Origin: Streptomyces finlayi
GTDB lineage: Bacteria > Actinomycetota > Actinomycetes > Streptomycetales > Streptomycetaceae
Direction of reading: 5' to 3'
NCBI RefSeq assembly: GCF_014216315.1
Contig: NZ_CP045702.1
Location: forward strand, 4,464,001-4,528,000
DNA: 64,000 nucleotides
Positions 17,507 to 25,020 of this stretch are shown here, one piece after another (the stretch's first letter is position 1; the number at the start of each line of letters is the position of its first letter). The notes below the pieces were generated by a model that was not told where the DNA came from, ran no database searches, and was given only the letters and a program-made list of their open reading frames with translations. The translations under genes were made by a program, and so were the position numbers.

Positions 17507-18562
17507 TCATTGCCTGCCGGCGCAGTCTTTCTTGGTTCTGAGCGCAGGGGGGGTAGGGCCGTCGGGGGCGGGAGCGAGGGCAGGGGGAACGGGCAGCGTC
17601 GATCGCCGGTGCTCCCCGGGGGTGATTCCGTAGGTGCTGCGGAAGGACCGGCTGAAGGTGACGGCGTCGGCGAAGCCCCAGCGCGCGCCGATGGCGTAAA
17701 CGGGCAGCGCACCCAGCGCGGGATCGCCCAGGGCCAGGTGGCAACGCGCCAGCCGGCGGCGCCGGATAGTCGCCGCGACGGTCTCCCGCTGCTGCCGGAA
17801 GAGATAGTGGAGCGTCCGTATCGAGATGCCGTGATGGGCCGCGACGGCCGCCGGAGACAGACCGGGCTCGGCCAGATTGTCCTCTATGAACGCGTTGACC
17901 CGGGCCAGCAGCATACGGCTGCGGGCCTCGGGTGGCAGCCGGTCGTGCGTGCCGAGGTGGTGGGCGAGAAAGGCGGCGGTCAGTTCCCAGGCCGCTGTGC
18001 CCATCCGTTCCAACTCCGTCCGCTCCAGCGACGGCGCCTGTTCCACGACGTTCCGCAAGAAGGCGGCCAGCACCGCGCCGGCACCGGTGCGCCCCGCCAT
18101 GGCGCGTGCCAGGATCGTGTTCACTCTGCCGCTCGGCAGCGGGAACCCGGAGCGCGGTAGGTGCAGCACGATGCCCCGCAGGAGTGCGTCGCCCGTTCCG
18201 CCCAGTCCTCGCCCCTCGTACGGCAGCGACGTGCTCCACAGGGCGAAGTCACCGGTCGACAGGCGACTCTCCTGCCTGGACTGCGAGATCCACATCTCGC
18301 TGTCCAGGATGAGCGCCAATTCATAGTCCTCGGGATCGGAATGCCGTATCAGCGCCGGCGTACGCAGGGACCTGATGGGAGGAAAGGACATGGCGGTCAA
18401 CTGGACCGCTCCCAGATCCAGGGCACCCGCGTCGGCCAGGAAGTCGGAGGTGTGCCGACTCTGGACCCGTACCGGTGCGACATCACGGTTTATCAGCTCG
18501 CACCACCAGTCGAAGCGTTGCTCAGGCGGCACGCTCGTGCTGTGCAGAACGGTGTATCCCAC
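17507..18562 (-). CDS. AraC-family transcriptional regulator
   Basis: A 351-residue protein from the GTG at 18562 (GYTVLHSTSVPPEQRFDWW), placed about 5 bases after GGAGGG. The N-terminal ~200 residues resemble an AraC-type sensing domain (AraC_binding_2: HTSDFLADAGALDLGAVQLTAMS). The C-terminal double HTH runs from about residue 235 (LSPAAVAAHHGISIRTLHYLF and ALPVYAIGARWGFADAVTFSRSF ... YGITPGEHR). The inducer and targets are unknown; the adjacent secreted-protein pair is one candidate. A longer upstream frame is not supported. Confidence 0.85.
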   Translation of the reverse strand: MGYTVLHSTSVPPEQRFDWWCELINRDVAPVRVQSRHTSDFLADAGALDLGAVQLTAMSFPPIRSLRTPALIRHSDPEDYELALILDSEMWISQSRQESRLSTGDFALWSTSLPYEGRGLGGTGDALLRGIVLHLPRSGFPLPSGRVNTILARAMAGRTGAGAVLAAFLRNVVEQAPSLERTELERMGTAAWELTAAFLAHHLGTHDRLPPEARSRMLLARVNAFIEDNLAEPGLSPAAVAAHHGISIRTLHYLFRQQRETVAATIRRRRLARCHLALGDPALGALPVYAIGARWGFADAVTFSRSFRSTYGITPGEHRRSTLPVPPALAPAPDGPTPPALRTKKDCAGRQ

Positions 18563-18855
18563 AGGACCCTCCGCTGATCGCTTTTCCGTTCGGTAAGCCT
18601 GCCCTGCGGCAAATGGGCAGCACACCCGTGTTCTCGCCAATCCGTCCGACACGCCTCCGGAAGGCGGTGTCATCGCCTCCGCGCTCCCGGCTCACCCTCA
18701 CACCCAGGCCGGCGTGGTCGGGGCGCGGCGGCGGGCCCCTGCGCCCCTCGGATCAGAGCAGCCGGGCGGTGACCTCACACCGCTTGACCTCGGAAGCTTT
18801 CTCGCCTTTCGGACACCGTTTGAGGCGGTACACGCGTAATGGCTAACCTTGCGCT

Positions 18856-19473
18856 ATGGCACTTACCTTCGAGGTGGATCCCGTCTTCGGCCGGTCCCTG
18901 CGCGACGGCATCACCGCACTCTGGGCCGATGTCACCGACGCGGGTGGAGCCGTCGGATTCGTGCCGCCCGCGAACCCGGACGAGATCCGGCGCGAGCTGC
19001 TCAAGCACCTCACCGCGATCACCGAGGGCCGCACCCGTCTGCTGGTCGGCCGCGACGAGGACGGCACCGTCGCCGCCACCGCCTTCCTCGCGCGCACCAC
19101 TCACCGGCTGATGACCCACTGGGTCCTCCTGCACACGGTGATGGTCCACCCCCGGCTCCAGGGCCGGGGCCTCGGCCGGGAGCTGATGGCCGCCGTGGCC
19201 GACGCGGCCCGCGCGATGGACGGCATCGAGGCCATCCGCCTCGGCTGCCGGGGCGGTACCGGAGCCGACCTCTTCTACGCCTCCTGCGGTTACAAGGAGG
19301 TGGGGCGGGTACCCGGCGCGATCCGGGTCGCTCCGGGGGACGACCGCGACGACATCACGATGCTGCTCCCGCTCTTTCCCCGATCCGTGTCCGCCGCGGA
19401 TCGGGGAAAGAGCGGGAGCCCCCTGAACCACGTGAATTCGGGTCATGCTTCACTGGTCGGGCAGGATGTGTGA
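18856..19473 (+). CDS. GNAT-family N-acetyltransferase
   Basis: A 205-residue protein from the ATG at 18856 (MALTFEVDPVF). The acetyl-CoA-binding motif A is VMVHPRLQGRGLGRELM, with Q-x-x-G-x-G intact, and the late FYASCGYKEVGRVPG stretch is typical of the fold. The substrate is unknown. The last ~35 codons run through a strong 23-bp hairpin (19365-19419), so the C-terminal extension beyond the usual fold end (ITMLLPL) may be unusual. It lies 29 bp before the DUF4229 gene, transcribed in the same direction. Confidence 0.8.
   Translation: MALTFEVDPVFGRSLRDGITALWADVTDAGGAVGFVPPANPDEIRRELLKHLTAITEGRTRLLVGRDEDGTVAATAFLARTTHRLMTHWVLLHTVMVHPRLQGRGLGRELMAAVADAARAMDGIEAIRLGCRGGTGADLFYASCGYKEVGRVPGAIRVAPGDDRDDITMLLPLFPRSVSAADRGKSGSPLNHVNSGHASLVGQDV
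19365..19419 (+). terminator. 23-bp perfect hairpin inside the 3' end of the GNAT gene
   Basis: Two perfect 23-base arms (19365-19387 and 19397-19419) flank a 9-base loop. This is a strong intrinsic-terminator-like stem, without a long U-tract, as usual in streptomycetes. It is inside the open frame of the GNAT gene rather than after its stop. Confidence 0.75.
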
Positions 19474-19501
19474 CGTGTCGTACGTAGAGAGAGGGTCAGC
19501 C

Positions 19502-19810
19502 GTGTCCGCTGCCAAGCCGAGCGCAACGATCCGGTACACCGCGTTCCGTCTGTTGATCTTCGTCGGCTGCTTCTTCGCCGCCGGTGTCGCGGTCCACTTC
19601 GGGATCCTGCCGGCCGGACTCAAGGGCTCCAACTTCATCTGGGTCATGCTGCTCGGCCTGCTGCTCTCGGCGCCGCTGAGCTACGTCCTCCTGCGCAAGC
19701 AGCGCGACGAGATGTCCGAGCAGCTCGTCACGAAGGTCGACCGGACCAAGGCCCGCCTGGAGGCCAACCGGACCCGCGAGGACGCGGTCCAGCAAGGCCG
19801 CAGCCGGTAA
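19502..19810 (+). CDS. DUF4229-family small membrane protein
   Basis: A 102-residue protein from a GTG at 19502 (MSAAKPSATIRYTAFRLLIFVG), preceded by GAGGG. Two membrane helices (LLIFVGCFFAAGVAVHFGIL and FIWVMLLGLLLSAPLSYVLL) are followed by a charged cytosolic tail. This arrangement matches the DUF4229 family of actinobacteria, of unknown function. It probably continues the same transcript as the GNAT gene, if the hairpin between them does not terminate it. Confidence 0.75.
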   Translation: MSAAKPSATIRYTAFRLLIFVGCFFAAGVAVHFGILPAGLKGSNFIWVMLLGLLLSAPLSYVLLRKQRDEMSEQLVTKVDRTKARLEANRTREDAVQQGRSR

Positions 19811-19945
19811 GCGGAAAGTAAGCGGAACGTAAGCTTCCTCACACCGCGCGTCGAACCCCAGCCAGGAGCCACCGCTCCAGTGCTGGGGTTCCGCCGTTTC
19901 CGGAGGGTATGGCGGGCGTCGGGGCGCCCTCGTGCCAAAGAAGTC

Positions 19946-19977
19946 CTTTGAGGTTCTCAAAGTACAAGTGTTAACGT
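19946..19977 (+). promoter_or_regulatory. Promoter and operator-like dyad of the cysteine leader/symporter
   Basis: TTGAGG (19948-19953) and TAACGT (19972-19977) are separated by 18 bases and place the expected transcription start at, or within a base of, the ATG at 19985. A perfect dyad, CTTTGAG-GTT-CTCAAAG (19946-19962), overlaps the -35 element and is a candidate repressor site. Confidence 0.6.
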
Positions 19978-19984
19978 GTTCGGC

Positions 19985-20092
19985 ATGACGACAGCAGTGC
20001 GCCCCCGCCTTGCCGCGAGCATTCCGCTCGTGGCGCGCCTGCACGTCGATCTCTGCCGCTGTATGTCCGCGGTCTGTTGCCGCAACGTCTGA
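19985..20092 (+). CDS. Cysteine-rich leader peptide (putative attenuator)
   Basis: A 35-codon ORF, MTTAVRPRLAASIPLVARL then HVDLCRCMSAVCCRNV, ends 118 bases before the symporter start. It has four cysteine codons in its last 12 codons and the V-D-L element of the actinobacterial 'putative leader peptide' family. There is no ribosome site upstream, and the predicted transcript begins at or near its ATG, so it is probably leaderless. In mycobacteria, leaderless polycysteine ORFs are known to act as cysteine-responsive attenuators; here the hairpin at 20103-20135 would be the attenuated element. It is too short for standard ORF calling. The mechanism is inferred. Confidence 0.7.
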   Translation: MTTAVRPRLAASIPLVARLHVDLCRCMSAVCCRNV

Positions 20093-20102
20093 ATCGGCAC
20101 CA

Positions 20103-20135
20103 TGCAGCGGCGCCGCCCCTTTCGCGGGCGCTGCA
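20103..20135 (+). promoter_or_regulatory. Hairpin between the leader peptide and the symporter (attenuator candidate)
   Basis: TGCAGCG and CGCTGCA arms, with further G/C pairing inside, enclose a loop containing CTTTCG. The hairpin lies 11 bases after the leader-peptide stop and 75 bases before the symporter GTG, the right place for a translation-coupled attenuator. Confidence 0.45.
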
Positions 20136-20210
20136 CCCCGTCCCCGTTCGACCGCACGACCGTACGTCTGTCCTCGTACGTCCCCGTCGCGTCCTCACAG
20201 GAGTGTGTCC

Positions 20211-21602
20211 GTGTCCGCGAACTCCGCGTCCACCACCACCGGCACCGGTGAGCCCACCGGCTCCGGTACCGGCTTCCGCATACCCAAGGTCCCGTTCTGG
20301 GCCCAGATCGTCTCCGGTCTGGTCCTCGGTGTCCTCCTCGGCTGGCTCGCCCGCAGCCAGGACATCGGCTGGCTCCACACCACGCTCGACCAGGTCGGCC
20401 ACATCTTCGTCCAGCTGCTGAAGCTGGCCGTCGCGCCCCTCGTCTTCTTCGCGATCCTGGTGTCGATCACCAACCTGCGCAAGGTCAACAACGCCGCGAG
20501 GCTGGCCGGCCGTACGCTGCTCTGGTTCATGATCACCTCGCTGATCGCCGTCGCCATCGGCCTCGCGATCGGCCTGATCACCAACCCGGGCTCGGGCACC
20601 GGCCTCACGCCGAAGGACGGCAAGCTCCCCGAGAGCAACGGCTCCTGGCTCGACTTCCTGACCGGCATCATCCCGACGGACGTCATCACGCCGTTCACCG
20701 AGCTGAACGTCCTGCAGATCGTCTTCATGGCGGCCGTCGCCGGTATCGCCGCGCTCCAGCTCGGTGACAAGGCCAAGCCGATCCTCGCCCTCAGCGAGTC
20801 GGTCCTGGCCCTCCTCCAGAAGGCCCTGTGGTGGGTCATCCGCCTCGCCCCGCTCGGCACCGTCGGCCTCATCGGCTACGCGATCGCCGACTACGGCTGG
20901 GACCTGATCGGCAAGTACGCGACCTTCACCGCCGACGTCTACATCGGTTGCGCCCTGGTGATGTTCGGCGTCTACCCGCTGCTGCTCGCGACGGTCGCCA
21001 AGGTCAGCCCGCTCCAGTTCTTCAAGGGAGCCTGGCCCGCGATCCAGCTGGCCTTCGTCTCCCGCTCCTCGGTCGGCACGATGCCCGTCACCCAGAAGGT
21101 CACCGAGCGTCTCGGTGTCCCGAAGGAGTACGCGTCCTTCGCGGTGCCGTTCGGCGCCACCACGAAGATGGACGGCTGCGCCGCGATCTACCCGGCACTG
21201 GCGGCGATCTTCATCGCGCAGATCTTCGACGTGCAGCTGGGCATCGGCGACTACATCCTGATCGCGTTCGTCTCGGTCATCGGTTCGGCGGCCACCGCCG
21301 GCCTCACCGGCGCGACGGTCATGCTGACGCTGACCCTCTCGACGCTGGGCCTGCCGTTGGAGGGCGTCGGCCTGCTGCTGGCCATCGACCCGATCCTGGA
21401 CATGATGCGCACCGCCACGAACGTGGCAGGACAGGCGCTGGTCCCGGTGATCGTCGCCTCCCGCGAGGGCATCCTCGACCACGACGCGTACAACTCGGCC
21501 TCGGCCTCCCCGGTCGACGCGTTCGAGAAGGACGCCGTTGAGCCGGGTGCGGACGCCGACGCGGACGCGGAGCGTAAGGACGCGGTACCGGTTCCCGCGT
21601 AA
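20211..21602 (+). CDS. Dicarboxylate/amino acid:cation symporter (cystine uptake candidate)
   Basis: A 463-residue SDF/DAACS-family transporter from the GTG at 20211, 7 bases after AGGAG. It has about eight helices with re-entrant loops. Diagnostic stretches are SRSSVGTMPVTQKV (HP1 serine-rich tip), GATTKMDGCAAIYPALAAIF (NMDGT-like motif, here KMDG) and the HP2/TM8 region TAGLTGATVMLTLTLSTLGLP. Family members move glutamate, dicarboxylates or cystine (TcyP). The cysteine-rich leader upstream points to L-cystine or another sulphur amino acid; this is inference. The last ~30 residues are acidic and polar. Confidence 0.85.
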   Translation: MSANSASTTTGTGEPTGSGTGFRIPKVPFWAQIVSGLVLGVLLGWLARSQDIGWLHTTLDQVGHIFVQLLKLAVAPLVFFAILVSITNLRKVNNAARLAGRTLLWFMITSLIAVAIGLAIGLITNPGSGTGLTPKDGKLPESNGSWLDFLTGIIPTDVITPFTELNVLQIVFMAAVAGIAALQLGDKAKPILALSESVLALLQKALWWVIRLAPLGTVGLIGYAIADYGWDLIGKYATFTADVYIGCALVMFGVYPLLLATVAKVSPLQFFKGAWPAIQLAFVSRSSVGTMPVTQKVTERLGVPKEYASFAVPFGATTKMDGCAAIYPALAAIFIAQIFDVQLGIGDYILIAFVSVIGSAATAGLTGATVMLTLTLSTLGLPLEGVGLLLAIDPILDMMRTATNVAGQALVPVIVASREGILDHDAYNSASASPVDAFEKDAVEPGADADADAERKDAVPVPA

Positions 21603-21617
21603 CGCCCCGCGCAGTGC

Positions 21618-21657
21618 CACCGAGTGCCCCGGACCGATCGGTCCGGGGCACTCGGTG
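21618..21657 (+). terminator. Terminator of the symporter: 40-bp perfect palindrome
   Basis: The whole 40 bases form one perfect inverted repeat (18-base arms CACCGAGTGCCCCGGACC and its complement around GATC), 15 bases after the symporter stop. Confidence 0.85.
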
Positions 21658-21672
21658 CGTCTGGGCCGTGTG

Positions 21673-21903
21673 TCAGGGGCTGGCGAAGCTGACCTCCGGG
21701 TTGCCCGGCGTGGGACCGTCCAGGAGCGGTCGGTGGATGCCGCGCAGATGCTGGTCGAAGAAGGCCGTCACGTACTCCCGGGTGAGGGTCATCGACCGGT
21801 CGCCGGGGATCGGCGCGTCGGCGTCCTCGATGCCGAGCTGCTGGGCGAGCACCGGGGTGTCGGTGAAGGTGAAGTGCCCGGAGCCGTCGACCGTCAGCCA
21901 GCG
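21673..21903 (-). pseudogene. Alpha/beta-hydrolase (PAF-acetylhydrolase/esterase-like), C-terminal fragment
   Basis: The minus-strand frame reads RWLTVDGSGHFTFTDTPV ... LTREYVTAFFDQHLRG, which looks like the C-terminal end of a secreted lipase or PAF-acetylhydrolase-like esterase, including the catalytic His in GSGHFTFTD. It is 77 codons to a TGA stop, with an in-frame stop immediately upstream and no start or nucleophile domain. The rest of the gene is absent, so this is a relic. Confidence 0.7.
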
Positions 21904-22047
21904 CTAGAGGTACGCCGTGTCCGACCGTGGGGCGGACGGTGAGGGGCCGCTTCCGGCCAGGGAGCGGGGCTGTACGTACGGGGGGCGGGGGTCCCGCGAC
22001 ATACTCTTGCCGAGGAGCGGAACAGCCGGGGGTGGGAGGATTATGTC

Positions 22048-22689
22048 GTGGGTGTTGTGAAGAGCAAACGGATGCCACGCGCCGTGCGCGAGCAGATGAT
22101 GATGGACGCGGCGGTACGGACGTTCGGGCAGCTCGGCTACCGTGCCGCCTCGATGGACGAGATCGCGGACTCGGCCGGTGTGTCCAAACCGCTGGTCTAT
22201 CTGTACCTGAACTCCAAGGAGGAACTCTTCACCGCCTGCATTCGCCGTGAGGCGAAGGCGCTGGTGGAAGCGGTACAGGCAGGGGCGGAGCCGGGGCTTT
22301 TGGCCGACCGTCAACTGTGGGCGGGGCTCCGGGCGTTCTTCACGCACACGGCGGAGAATCCGGACGGCTGGGCGGTGTTGCACCGTCAGGCGCGGACGCA
22401 CGGGGAGCCGTTCGCCGCCGAGGTCGCGGCGATGCGGGACGAGATCGTTGCTTTCGTGACGGGTCTGATCGTGGCCGCGGCACGTGAGGCACACAGCGAT
22501 CCCGCGCTTTTGGACCGGGATGTCGCCGGGCTGGCGCAGGCGCTCGTGGGAGCCGCGGAGGCGCTGGCCGGGTGGGCGAACGACACTCCGGGTGTCTCGG
22601 CGAAGGAGGCTGCCGCGACCCTGATGAACTTCTCATGGGCCGGCCTGGAGAACCTGATGAACGGCAGGCCCTGGCAGCCGCAGGTCTGA
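22048..22689 (+). CDS. TetR-family transcriptional regulator
   Basis: A 213-residue protein from a GTG at 22048, 8 bases after GGGAGG. It has an N-terminal TetR HTH (MDAAVRTFGQLGYRAASMDEIADSAGVSKPLVYLYLNSKEELF). The all-helical C-terminus has no specific ligand signature. The gene is convergent with the acyl-CoA module (11-bp gap), so it is a plausible regulator of that module through the dyads at 24922-24949; this is not proven. Confidence 0.85.
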   Translation: MGVVKSKRMPRAVREQMMMDAAVRTFGQLGYRAASMDEIADSAGVSKPLVYLYLNSKEELFTACIRREAKALVEAVQAGAEPGLLADRQLWAGLRAFFTHTAENPDGWAVLHRQARTHGEPFAAEVAAMRDEIVAFVTGLIVAAAREAHSDPALLDRDVAGLAQALVGAAEALAGWANDTPGVSAKEAAATLMNFSWAGLENLMNGRPWQPQV

Positions 22690-22699
22690 GCGGCCCCGC

Positions 22700-23572
22700 T
22701 CAGGGCGCGTCCTGGGCCGTCCTCCCGGTGAGGTGGACGCGACCGGTGGCGTCGCGCAGCTCGAAGGCGCTGCCGGGGGTGCTGCCGGGGGTGCTGCTGC
22801 CGTCCACCGCGTACGTCACGGTGGACGGCAGCAGGACGGGGGCCCTGAAGTCCGCCCGTACGAAGCGGACGCGGCCCGGTTCACCGAGTTCGGCGAGGCA
22901 GCGGGCAACGGTCCACATGCCGTGCGCGATGGCCCTGGGGAAGCCGAACAGCCGCGCGGTGAGCGGATACAGATGGATCGGGTTGCGGTCACCGGACACG
23001 GCCCCGTACCGCCGGCCGAGGTCGGCGGTGAGCGGCCACTCGGCAACAGCGGTCAGCGGTAGGGCCGTTGGCTCCGCTACGGGTGGTTCCGTGGTCTCCG
23101 TACCGCCCGGTGTCCTGTGGCGCGAGAGGTAGCCGCTCCGCGACTCCCACACCAGCTCGCCCGCGATCCGCGCCTCGGTCACCATCGTGACCTCGGTGCC
23201 CCGCCGGTGACCGCTCAACCCGGCTGCGTACACCGCGAGTTCAAGCGCGTCCTGCGGCCGCAGGGGCCGGTGTCGGGTGATCTCGATCCAGGTGTGGACG
23301 AGCCCGACGACGGGCAGCGGGAAGGCGCGGTCCGTCATCAGCCGCATGGCCGGGGCGAAGCCCAGGACGTGGGGGTACGTGAGGGGCAGCGCGCCCGACT
23401 CGGAGAAGCCGCAGATCCTGCTGTACGCGGTGAGGTGGCCGGGTGCCACGGGAGCGGGCGGGAGGGTGATCCGGGTGGCGGGCAGCTCGGCGCCGGGCCG
23501 GCCGGCCTGCTTGAACGGCGAGGTGACGGCGCCGCGTACGAGGGAGGCGATCGGGCTCGGCATCCGTGTCAC
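22700..23572 (-). CDS. MaoC-family hydratase/dehydratase (hot-dog, two-domain)
   Basis: A 290-residue protein. The GTG at 23572 overlaps the TGA of the upstream FabG-like gene; an ATG 9 bases later is an alternative. It has two hot-dog halves: the N-terminal half is degenerate and the C-terminal half carries the MaoC/hydratase-2 motif YGAVSGDRNPIHLYP with D and H, and AIAHGMWTVARC. The family hydrates trans-2-enoyl-CoA/ACP. The operon with a FabG4-like reductase, thiolase and acyl-CoA ligase fits a fatty-acid or polyketide-like cycle. Confidence 0.82.
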   Translation of the reverse strand: MTRMPSPIASLVRGAVTSPFKQAGRPGAELPATRITLPPAPVAPGHLTAYSRICGFSESGALPLTYPHVLGFAPAMRLMTDRAFPLPVVGLVHTWIEITRHRPLRPQDALELAVYAAGLSGHRRGTEVTMVTEARIAGELVWESRSGYLSRHRTPGGTETTEPPVAEPTALPLTAVAEWPLTADLGRRYGAVSGDRNPIHLYPLTARLFGFPRAIAHGMWTVARCLAELGEPGRVRFVRADFRAPVLLPSTVTYAVDGSSTPGSTPGSAFELRDATGRVHLTGRTAQDAP

Positions 23573-24894
23573 GCCCCCAGCAGGCTCTGGCCGCAGACCC
23601 GCAGGACCTGGCCGTTGACGGCGCTGGACGCGGGATGTGCGAACCAGGCCGTGGCCTCGGCGACGTCGACAGGAAGCCCGCCCTGGGAGAGGGAGTTCAT
23701 GCGGCGGCCCGCCTCCCGGATGAAGAAGGGCACGGCGGCCGTCATCTTCGTCTCGATGAAGCCGGGGGCGACCGCGTTGACCGTGATGCCGTGGCCGGCG
23801 GTGGCACGCGGAGCGAGGGAGCGGACGAGGCCGATGATGCCCGCCTTGCTGGTCGCGTAGTTGGTCTGGCCGTCGTTGCCCGCGATCCCCGCGATGGAGG
23901 CGGTGGCGACGATCCGGCCGCCCCGGTTGAGCGTGCCCGCCTTGAGCAGGGCGTCGGTGGTGCGCAGCACGCTGTCGAGGTTGACCTCGATGACGGCGGC
24001 CCAGCGTTCGGCGGGCATGTTGGCCAGCCGTCGGTCGCGGGTGATGCCCGCGTTGTGGACCAGGATGTCGAGGCCCTCCGGGGCGGCGGCCGCGATGCGG
24101 TCGGCGGCGTCGGGTGCGGTGATGTCCAGGGGGAGTGCCGTGGCGCCCAGCCGGGCGGCGGTGCGCACGAGTTCGTCCTGCGCCTGGGGGACGTCCAGGC
24201 AGATCACGGTGGCTCCGTCCCGGGCGAGCACGGAGGCGACCGAAGCGCCGATCCCGCGTGCGGCGCCGGTGACGACGGCGGTGCGGCCGGTGAGGGGGGC
24301 CGCCCGGTCGGCGACCGGGCCGGGGGCGGCGGCGGTGAGTTCGATGACCTGGCCGCTGACGTACGCGGACTTCGGGGAGAGCAGGAAGCCGAGGGTGGAT
24401 TCGGCGGCGGTGACACCCTCGGACCCGGGGGCGATGCGGAGGAGCTGCACCGTGGAGCCCTTGCCCGCTTCCTTGCCCAGGGAGCGGACGAACCCTTCCA
24501 GTCCTTGCTGGGCGGCGGCCTGGTGGTGGTCGTCGGGGGAGGGGTGGGCGCCGAGGAGGACGACGCGGCCGCCCGGGGCGAGGGAGCGTATGACGGGGTG
24601 GAGCGCGGCGTGCACGTCCCCGAGCCCGGCGGGGGTGGTGACGGCCGTCGCGTCGACGACGATGCCGGCGGGGCGCGCCGAGTTGTCCGTGACCTCCAGG
24701 CCGGTTCTGCCGAGGAGCGCGCCGAGTTGGTCCGTGACCGTCGAGGGGCCTGCGGTGAGGTGCAGCAAGGGGCCGTCGAGGGAAGGAGTCTCCAGGGACC
24801 ACCGTCGCAGGTGAGCCGGTTGAGGCAGGCCGAGCCGACGGGTCAGGAATCGGCCGGGTGCTGTGCCGGTGACGTGCAGATAGCGGTCGGCCAT
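23569..24894 (-). CDS. 3-oxoacyl-ACP/CoA reductase, high-molecular-weight FabG4 type
   Basis: A 441-residue protein with an N-terminal ~190-residue flavodoxin-like domain typical of actinobacterial FabG4 and a C-terminal SDR from about residue 205. The SDR part shows GAARGIGASVASV (cofactor site), the NAGITRDRRL motif, a serine in ATASIAG, and the catalytic YATSKAG. It reduces 3-oxoacyl thioesters with NAD(P)H. The gene overlaps the following MaoC gene by 4 bases and is divergent from the thiolase gene across the operator-like region. Confidence 0.85.
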   Translation of the reverse strand: MADRYLHVTGTAPGRFLTRRLGLPQPAHLRRWSLETPSLDGPLLHLTAGPSTVTDQLGALLGRTGLEVTDNSARPAGIVVDATAVTTPAGLGDVHAALHPVIRSLAPGGRVVLLGAHPSPDDHHQAAAQQGLEGFVRSLGKEAGKGSTVQLLRIAPGSEGVTAAESTLGFLLSPKSAYVSGQVIELTAAAPGPVADRAAPLTGRTAVVTGAARGIGASVASVLARDGATVICLDVPQAQDELVRTAARLGATALPLDITAPDAADRIAAAAPEGLDILVHNAGITRDRRLANMPAERWAAVIEVNLDSVLRTTDALLKAGTLNRGGRIVATASIAGIAGNDGQTNYATSKAGIIGLVRSLAPRATAGHGITVNAVAPGFIETKMTAAVPFFIREAGRRMNSLSQGGLPVDVAEATAWFAHPASSAVNGQVLRVCGQSLLGA

Positions 24895-24921
24895 TGTCCT
24901 GACTCCTGCTCAGTCGTAGAT

Positions 24922-24949
24922 TTACTCCTAAGTAAGGTTACTCAGGAGT
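24922..24949. promoter_or_regulatory. Operator-like dyads between the FabG4-like and thiolase genes
   Basis: TTACT-CCTA-AGTAA (24922-24935) is a perfect 5+5 dyad and overlaps a near-perfect longer one, ACTCCTAAGTAA/GTTACTCAGGAGT (24924-24949). A second TTACT...AGT half-site at 24939-24949 forms part of it. An outer TGACTCCTG/CAGGAGTCA pair flanks the region. The arrangement looks like one or two TetR sites controlling both promoters. Confidence 0.6.
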
Positions 24950-25020
24950 CAGGAGTAGGTCGAGATGAGACGCCCGAGAACGATCGAGACGAGCTGCCCG
25001 AGGGTGATCGGGACGAGCTG

